From: Panaeolus papilionaceus
Lineage: Eukaryota > Basidiomycota > Agaricomycetes > Agaricales
Assembly (NCBI GenBank): GCA_015501605.1
Contig: JADNRZ010000011.1
Coordinates: forward strand, 682,001-746,000
DNA: 64,000 nucleotides
Direction: 5' to 3'
This document shows, one piece after another, positions 56,708 to 64,000 of this stretch. Position 1 is the stretch's first letter. Each line of letters begins with the position of its first letter. Position numbers and translations under genes: made by a program. Below the pieces are notes generated by a model. The model worked only from the letters and a program-made list of their open reading frames with translations. It ran no database searches and was not told where the DNA came from.

Positions 56708-59129
56708 GGCAGTGGAAAGCGGGGATGTTGCACAGTATACTCAACGACGATAGTAAGGATAAAGATAAGGATTGGTATAAAAGTGGATGCAGTGAAAAAA
56801 TCGCATTGTAACCTCCCCACAAGCGTGTGTCACCCATATCGATGGCTCCCATATCGATGGCTCACCTCGTGTATGTCCTTGAGGTTGATGGCAAATGAGA
56901 GCTATCGTGGAAGCGCCCAATAGAATTTTATCGACGGCAACACCCGAGGATTTCAGAAAGCGTTAAAGTTGAGTGATGCTGAACGGATCAGCAGTGCTAT
57001 CGTTACACACCACTCGGGTCATTTTCCACTAAATCGCTCCCAGTATTTTTGAAACTCCACCCAGCCTTCGTGGCTTCACAAAAGCCTATTTCTATCTTAC
57101 TTATCTTCAGATTTTTTTTATTTGAAGAAAAAAGACGAACATTTGGTGTCGGAACAAATCCGAAGTGACGAGTACAATACTCACCACTCGGGTCGGACAT
57201 CAATTTGGCTGTAATTCCCTGCTAAATCGGTTTTGATGGATTTCCGGACCTCAAAACGCTGTATTTTAAATCCTCTGAAGGCAGAGGTAACACTACTCAG
57301 AATTTTTTTTACAATTGGTATCGAATAGGATTTATCCGTCTTGAAAAATTTCATGTAGCCATAGGTCCAAAAACAATGTCGGAAAAATCGTGATTTGCTT
57401 ATCAGCACTTGCGGTTGCTGATGGGGGTATGGGTGCATGTCAGTCGTTTCGAGGTCACTGATGGGTGGGGTGTCAGCCTCATATCATGAGTGTGTCAAAC
57501 ACCATCGGTAGCTATCCTGATTATATGATCACATCAGTGAGAGCGAGGGGGGGAATCACCAGTGGATCGGCACTCCTATGTAGGCAAAAGGGCTGATCTT
57601 GACTACACGTTGTATACAGCCCGAATGTCAGGTAAGGATGATCACTCAGCGTCAGCGCATACAATGCCTATGTAATAACTTAATTTCCCACAATGTCTAC
57701 ACCTCGGATATCTTGAATTGTAGAGATAGGGTATCTGAGCAGCAGCAATCACTGATATACACTAATCAGTCCCTAAGTGTTCACTGGATGTTGGAATGAA
57801 GGATCGTGAAAGGAAGACACAGTCAGCAATTCACTAAAATACTCAACACTAATAACATTGTTACGGAGTGGAAAACCTCCAGTACGGCGATGGTGTCCTG
57901 TCGACCAGGAGGTTTTAAATTGTGACTTCACAATAATTTTCCTAAGAAACCGGCATTCTAGCTGGAGTATGGGCTCCACAGCTCCATTTCAACATGGTGG
58001 TGCTCATCCCGAAGTTCGTGTTCTTAGGGTGAATGGCTCCACACGCAAAATGTATAAAATAGGCTGGGTCTACCCGCTAGGTGCCCATTCTCACTTCTTC
58101 ATAAATTCCCTTTTTCCTTCCGCATATGTATCCGGTTCAGTTATGGTGAGTATCCTACTCAACGATACTCATAGCGTTCTATGACTAGCAAGTCTCTTTT
58201 TAAGCTCGATGTTTTTTCTGAGTCTTACTTAACGCCCATGTGAGTCCGTTTGTGATGCTTTGAGCACATGTGTACGTATGAGAGATGGATGACCTTCACA
58301 GATTGCTTCGGCAAACCTGAAGGTAAACACAATTGGTTCTGATTCCTTGACTCTCAGTGTCTACCTACACAGTACCAATCTATTTTAAGTCATGTATACC
58401 AGTAATGTAGAAATGAAACTCAATTATTGCAATTTGTGCCACAACCGAATGCTGGTCTGAGGTGTGATAGCCGGTAAGAATATTTGAATAGTCAGTTCGT
58501 ATTTGGTATCTGTGTCATGGACAACACTGGCAATCAGCTTGGATTCGTATTAGAACCTCAATACTCTATATAGGCGCTATCTGAAACTCATGTACTCGAT
58601 TGGTATGATGAGGTCCATCATGGGGTATCACTGCTATCAGTAACATAAGTGACGGTCAGCTTGGATCCGAACAGTCAGTGGTGTAGGTGGATTACTCTAT
58701 ATAGGCGCTATCTGAAACCTATACCCCCCCCGAAAAGCTGATGGGGGTATGGGTGCTTATCCAAGGTGTGTATCCACTTATCCTTTTTTCTTGATTTTTC
58801 CGACAAAGCCTGCAAAATCGCTGGGACCCGACTGGTGAGTAGAACCCGAGTAACATGTAATGATAGTAGCAGCTGTATGGCAAGCTAACTGCACTTTTAT
58901 TATTTAGGTTGTTTATTAACTTGTGAAAACCTTTAAGTGCACGAAAGTGGCGGAAAAAAATCTGGAAAGTGAGACTTAGTGAGATGTGTACAGAAAAATC
59001 GAGCTCGTTGACCTTGAGGAGACGGGAATCTGTTGATATTTTCGTTCGAAAGTCCTAATTTTCAAGCACAAAAAAAAAGTGGGAGGTCAATTAAAAATCT
59101 GTGGCGAACGAACGTACGAAATAATTGAG
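56708..59129. other. Intergenic, repeat-rich, no gene seen
   Basis: 2.4 kb without a supported gene. It holds several short direct repeats: CACTCGGGTC at about 57012 and 57185; GCTGATGGGGGTATGGGTGC at about 57418 and 58737; CTCTATATAGGCGCTATCTG at about 58564 and 58694. The last repeat is embedded in a longer imperfect duplication with CAGCTTGGAT. These look like remnants of non-coding mobile DNA. Confidence 0.45.
58537..58756 (+). repeat. Imperfect tandem duplication with CTCTATATAGGCGC
   Basis: Two units of about 130 bp, each with CAGCTTGGAT followed by CTCTATATAGGCGCTATCTG and then AAAC; unit 2 ends in GCTGATGGGGGTATGGGTGC, which also occurs 1.3 kb upstream. Confidence 0.6.
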
Positions 59130-59617
59130 CAGCACTACTGGCAGTCCAGGCGACATTTGAGGCCCCTGTCTCGTTCCATCATTCTGGGCGTGGTAAATTC
59201 CCTCTGCTGAAACGTTGAGGTAGTTTCAAGCTTGCCTTCCAACCACCACAGTCAAACAATTTCAACATACAAATTCAGAAGAAATTCTCAATGGTCATGA
59301 GATTCCATGCCCCGAGTCATCGCTTCACTGCATAGTCATTAGTTTTCCCACCAAAATCCTCTTTTGAACCCGACATAATGCAGATGCCGAAATGTCCGGG
59401 GGAACGTCATCAATTCAGCTCTAAACAGCTCGCGCACGAGGTACAAACTACGTATTTTTCCTCGCACATTTTGTGCAGGAAGCAGGCTGTGCACTGCCGG
59501 GTCTTGTGGGCTTTTCTTGCTGCCATTACCATCGTTTCTCTCGCTCCTGGCGCTCGCTTTCTCGGATTCGACCTCTATCATCATCAGCGAGACCACACTG
59601 ATTACTAGACGACAACG
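59130..59617 (+). repeat. Duplicated upstream module of family members, copy 3
   Basis: Full-length match to 50240-50790 (see that entry). It ends at the ATG of member D. Confidence 0.75.
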
Positions 59618-62600
59618 ATGCAACGTCGCCAGAACTCTATTTTAAACCGTGATGAGAACTATGAAGCAGTGGATCCGTTCAAACCTTCGGTGGCGTTTAG
59701 CCTCAAGAACCTTTTTAGCAAGAGAATTCAGCAACGAGCTGAGGACGAAGATGAAAATAATCTGGCTTCGCTGCCGAAAGCAAGACAGAGGGACGGGAGG
59801 GGAAGGATACCACCGAGACGCGATGCAATGGATAGTGGTGCACACTGGCCTGAACCTCTGGTGCCAGGAACAGCTCCTGTGATGATGCATGGTCCAGCGA
59901 TACCTGCTGTCATTCCCCAACCCACTATGTAAGTTGCAATATTCTCATTTCTAGCACGTTCAGAGCTGATATATCGGTTCTACTAGTGTTCAACCTCAGG
60001 ATTTCTACTCCCCAATACCCGCATCATATTCTCATGTACACCACTCCCCACAACGTCGTTCCAGGTCAAGATCCCGTTCACCAGCAAGGGGGAGACCCTC
60101 CAGCGTTCTTCGTGACCGTTCGCGACGTTCGTCAAGAGATTCCGTGCGAGTCACCCCTCCGTTAGAATCAATAGGTCCTGCATGGCGGCCAGTTCCTCGT
60201 CGCCCTCGTCGTTATTTTTCCCCTGAGCGCAATGATATTCCAGAACACCGTCGGTAAGACTGGATGAAATCATGTTATGCCCTCTAGATCTTGAATAACA
60301 TCTTTCCTCGATAGCTCTAGCTACCGCTCTCGTAGCCCTGATCGGCGCTCTGTGCCTCAATCGCCTGTGTCCATACACGGCATAGACCAAGTACCCGACT
60401 TGAATACCATCAATGAACAAGGTCCTTCACCTGTGCTCGTCTTTGAGAGCCCAGATCATGAACCTTCAGGACGACACCCCCAGACACCCCCTCGTGTACG
60501 AAGTTCAACCGCTTCTCAGCTCTCCTATGTTGGAAGAAGAAGAAGACCTATAAGCACGAGTTCTTTGCTCAGTCAAATCAGACTTCCTTCTCCACTCCAA
60601 GATGTTGTTCCTGATCCCATTGCAATACCGCAACGCAGCCCCTCTCGCTCTCCGCGCAGTAGTAGGAGCCGTCACAGACAACCTCCAGTCATCTTTCAAC
60701 AACCTACAGTAATTGCACCAAATACGCCAGATGCTAGGAGAGCTTCTCGATCAAGAGACAGAAGTCGTGGGAGGCACTCAAGCAGGGGTCGTCGTTCGCC
60801 TCCTTATCCCCCACCAGCGCATAGTGTGCTCTGCAGTGTGTATGATGATGATGACATTCTTAGCATTGGCAGCAGCAGCATCTCGGATTCACCTAACGTT
60901 GTTCCTCAGCCCCTGCCGGTGCCTGCACCAGTGCTACCCATTTCAGTACAAACTGGACAAATGTCTGCTCCAATTGTGATACCCATAACACCAACTGAAG
61001 TCGTGTCTCATCGTTCACCCTCACGCAGGCGGGCCAGCCCAATATCATTCATAAGCCATGTCAGTCGACATTCGCCAGCACGACATCGCAGCCGCAGCCG
61101 AACCCCGTTGAAGCGTCATCGGTCCAGAAGATCTCCATCCTCGATACATTACTCCCCTATTCGCTCCCACCCAATTGTCATAGCAATGCCGCCTCCAAGA
61201 CGGAAATCCTCCTCTCCGCCTCGGTCGTACAGGTCTAGCAGGAGTAGATTCATCCTGTGTCGGCACTCAAGAAGCCCCAGGAGTCGCAGGAGTTGTCGAA
61301 CGAGGTCAAGGACACCCTCCCCCCGTCCACCTACAGTCATTATCCAACAACCTCCTGTCGTAATATCCCCTCCGTTGACAAACGCATTCCCGACACTTGG
61401 TTCAAATAGAGTGTCAATCACAGACTCGTACGCGTCTATGAAAAACTCAAAGGAATGGTTATACAATGCTCCTTCCTATAACCGCAAAACTGGCTATGGC
61501 GACACCATGGAGACTAAGTCACCGTCAATTTCTGCGATCAAGCGAGAGGAATCCAAGGAGCCTTTCATCTCGCAAACCTGGCCCTACCTCCTCGCGTTCA
61601 TCATCGATACTATTCCTCGTCAGATATATCTACACGTTCTTCTCAGACTCCCTTACCTCTATTTTACCCGTGTGAGCAGGATTTTTGAGGAGGCGGAGAT
61701 GAGCATCCCGGAAATCAAGCAGGGAATTTTGGAGACGGCGCAGAAACAGAAGGATTTGGTGCCTCGCATGGCAACAGCATGGGCATTTGAACCTCCTGTG
61801 GTCAGCGAGCCGTACCAAAACTTGAACAAGACGTGGATAGCGTTCATTGACTCGCTGTTGAAGGAGTGGAAGACTCTTAACATCATTTCCGTTTTACTCC
61901 TCACGTAAGTCGTCATTTAATCCGCCCTCTATATAGTGATTTGACGTCAATTTTCTCTGTTAACAGGGCCATCCTGACTATTCTACAGCTCGACGGCGCT
62001 GGGACGGACCCTTTGACGCGATTCACGGCTTTAATTTCGATGATATGTGCACTCATGAGTCTCCTCTTTGGGTGCATGTACATCATCCGCTTTGGGACGA
62101 TGAGGAAGACGTATAAAGCGGCTGAATGGGCGTCAGAGGCGAAGAGGACAAGAACAGGGATTTTTTGGAACGTGTGGGTGATGTTGGCGATGCCTGCTGC
62201 GTGGCTTGCTTGGTGAGTTCATTTCCTATATTTACATTCATTTCGTTGCTCAACTGGTAATTTTATAATTGCTGCAGGTCCATGGTTTCTTATATTGTCT
62301 GTGTTATGTCGTTCGTTTGGAGGACCGGCACCCTGTCGGATACCAATCGCGACCCTTTTTCTGATGAAGCTGCCCTTATACCCCGCATCATCGTCACTGT
62401 TGTCCTCTCACTGGGCCTCATTTATTTCTCCTTGATCGCCTTGACTTTGAGGCGATATGGCGCACTCATGGACAGGGCCTGGCAACGTCGGATACAGGGC
62501 TGGATTTTCGAGCTTGAAGCCCCCCTTTATCAAAAATCTAACATCCCGTCTCCATCCAAACTACCAACCAACACCTTTGGAATGTCCACATTATATCCCG

Positions 62601-63923
62601 AGGAAAAGATCGCAGCCTACAAAGCCGACGAGAAATTGTATCCTGCTTTCCAATCCGAACCTGTCTACCCAGCGCTACATCCTTCTTGTGTCCTTATTCC
62701 CCCGCCATCCCCTTCCGTCAGTGTTCCCAAACGGGAGTTGAAAAGCGCCATGGGCCCAGGATCCAAAAATTGTGGGATTCACTGGGACTCCAAGGCAAAG
62801 GTCGGGAGTAGTGTTGTTTCAATCTACCCAGAATCGGAGATCAAGCCGACATCTGGTGTAGGCAGCGTTGTCGAACCGCCGTACAGCGCATTCACAACGT
62901 TATTTACAGGATCAACGAACCTGTATGCATCAGTGCGACCTCCAACTCCCCCTCCCCGAAAGGAGACGAAGGCTAGGTCCACCTCTTCGGGTGCTAATCA
63001 TCAAGATGACGATGATGACGATTCCGGCAGCTTTGTTTGTCGCCGCCCTGCTGGGATGTCTAACAGGGGGACCTTACCCACCCCTCCTAGCCAGACTGGT
63101 TCAGGGTTTGAAGGTGTCACTGTCATTTGTAGATATTCACCCAGTCCACCGTCCCCTTTCATCTTGGAGTCCAATTCCAAGCAGGAGCTCTCCTGTTCGA
63201 CAATGTGTTATACTCATATTTTGGATCGTGACAAGACTGCGGCCAAATTGGCCGAAGAACCTCAGGAAAAGAAGCCCCTTATACGTATGACAAGGCTCGT
63301 TGGTCTGTCAGATGGCGATCCACCTCTTTCTATCCCTCCTACTGAATATGATCTTGAGCAATGTGGATTAAAAATCGACCAATGGAAGGAATTACACATG
63401 GTGAGCACGATTCGTTGCAATATTTGCATCTTATTTTATTCATGCTCATGAAAACAAGGACGCCCACAAAAACTGGAAATTGAACCTCGAGTCCGAGGCC
63501 ATGAACCAAGATCACGCCATTCACGCATTCATCGCTCAGTGGAACAAAACCTATTCTGCATGGTCAGAACACCAAATTCGATTATGCGAAGAACGTACCG
63601 GAGCAAGTCCCAACGGGTCATTTGCGATTTATCATTTCAAGTCGTCTCAAGAGTTGCCGTATGACGACACGCAGTATGATGTTAGCGGATTGGATATTCA
63701 GAGGGTGGACGTGTTGGGCCCTTTTGGGAAGGTTAGGGATGACGACGTAGAGTTGAGAAGGCTATCGCTTTTTGCGACACATCTATATATTGGCGACGAG
63801 CTGCTGAGGGAGAACGTTTTGGAGGTGTCTGACACGAAAGGAGGAGAGAAGCCTGAGATCGAAGTTACCAGTCCAGTGCTCGTCGCTGAAGAGTCTAGTG
63901 AGTCGGATGACTCGGATGACTAG
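59618..63923 (+). CDS. Family member D: SR-rich N-terminus, membrane core, C-terminal domain (longest member)
   Basis: Six exons, 59618-59928, 59987-60253, 60321-61904, 61967-62212, 62278-63400 and 63459-63923, join in phase to 1331 residues. Exon 1 matches member C (MQRRQNSILNRDENYEAVDP). Residues about 105-570 are rich in Arg-Ser dipeptides: RRSRSRSRSPARGRPSS, RSRDRSRGRHSSRGRRSP and RSRSRTPLKRHRSRRSPSS. The membrane core begins near residue 613 (WPYLLAFIIDTIPRQIYLHV) and its exons are almost identical to those of C. The long polar linker after the last helix includes an acidic HQDDDDDDSGS patch. The C-terminal domain occupies the last exon (155 residues: QIRLCEERTGASPNGSFAIY, DVSGLDIQRVDVLGPFGKV), ending SSESDDSDD. 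SR-rich tracts are typical of splicing or phase-separating proteins and odd next to five helices; they may be a cytoplasmic or perinuclear low-complexity tail. Function unknown. Confidence 0.82.
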
Positions 63924-64000
63924 GACACTTTTTTGGGTTGTAGGTCGCCAGATGCGTTGGAATGATAACAACCTCCTAACGTGTTTTCAGGACTCAGGCT
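63924..64000. other. 3' flank of member D
   Basis: Similar to the 3' flank of member C at 54462-54545 (AACGTGTTTTCAGG in both), showing that the duplication unit extends beyond the stop codon. Confidence 0.6.

Noticed and set aside
57003..57438. Two adjacent minus-strand frames (66 and 85 codons) sharing a CACTCGGGTC end
   Set aside because: The similarity is a short DNA repeat rather than a protein domain; no start, splice or motif support.
1..64000. CRISPR arrays, bacterial operons, ribosome binding sites
   Set aside because: The sequence is intron-rich fungal DNA; no array of regular repeats with unique spacers was seen.

Overview
The window looks like a chromosome segment of a filamentous basidiomycete, almost certainly an agaricomycete. 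The evidence is many short introns (about 45-65 nt, GTNNGT donors), a Plavaka-type transposase, a KDZ transposase with a CxC2-type cysteine cluster, F-box/LRR arrays, a Kre9/KNH-like wall protein, an AIG1-like GTPase, and a large family of membrane proteins of a type I associate with agaricomycetes. Exon coordinates were derived by hand from splice signals and reading-frame phase.

Layout: 1-1626 (-) is the N-terminal half of a Plavaka-like transposase that runs off the left edge. 2.9-10.5 kb (-) is an array of three related F-box genes: one intact, two degenerated by stops and frameshifts, with a Kre9/KNH-like GPI-type protein between copies 2 and 3. 11.3-11.8 kb (-) is a small membrane protein. 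14.8-17.0 kb (+) is an F-box/LRR gene. 19.3-21.9 kb (+) is a 14-exon hexose-transporter-like MFS gene.

From 22.7 kb to the right edge the window is dominated by a multicopy membrane-protein family: A at 22.7, B at 26.0, a C-terminal fragment C' at 49.1, C at 50.8 and D at 59.6 kb. C and D are long proteins of three parts: an Arg/Ser-rich or Ser-rich N-terminal region, a five-helix-like membrane core, and a distinct C-terminal domain. They sit on duplicated units that include their upstream DNA. An AIG1-like GTPase (-) lies between C and D.

The most striking object is a roughly 20 kb DNA transposon (about 28541-48615). It has nearly identical terminal inverted repeats of about 1.46 kb and four genes in alternating orientation: E1 (+), E2 (-), E3 the KDZ transposase (+), E4 (-). 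The TIRs are studded with CCGCGG-like motifs that recur inside the element and that I did not notice elsewhere. E3 carries two in-frame TGA codons. E4 carries one TGA and a G-run frameshift, and is interrupted by a 5.39 kb Copia retrotransposon whose two 279-bp LTRs look identical. The giant element separates family member B, which lacks the C-terminal domain, from fragment C', which has only that domain. It may therefore have split one ancestral gene.
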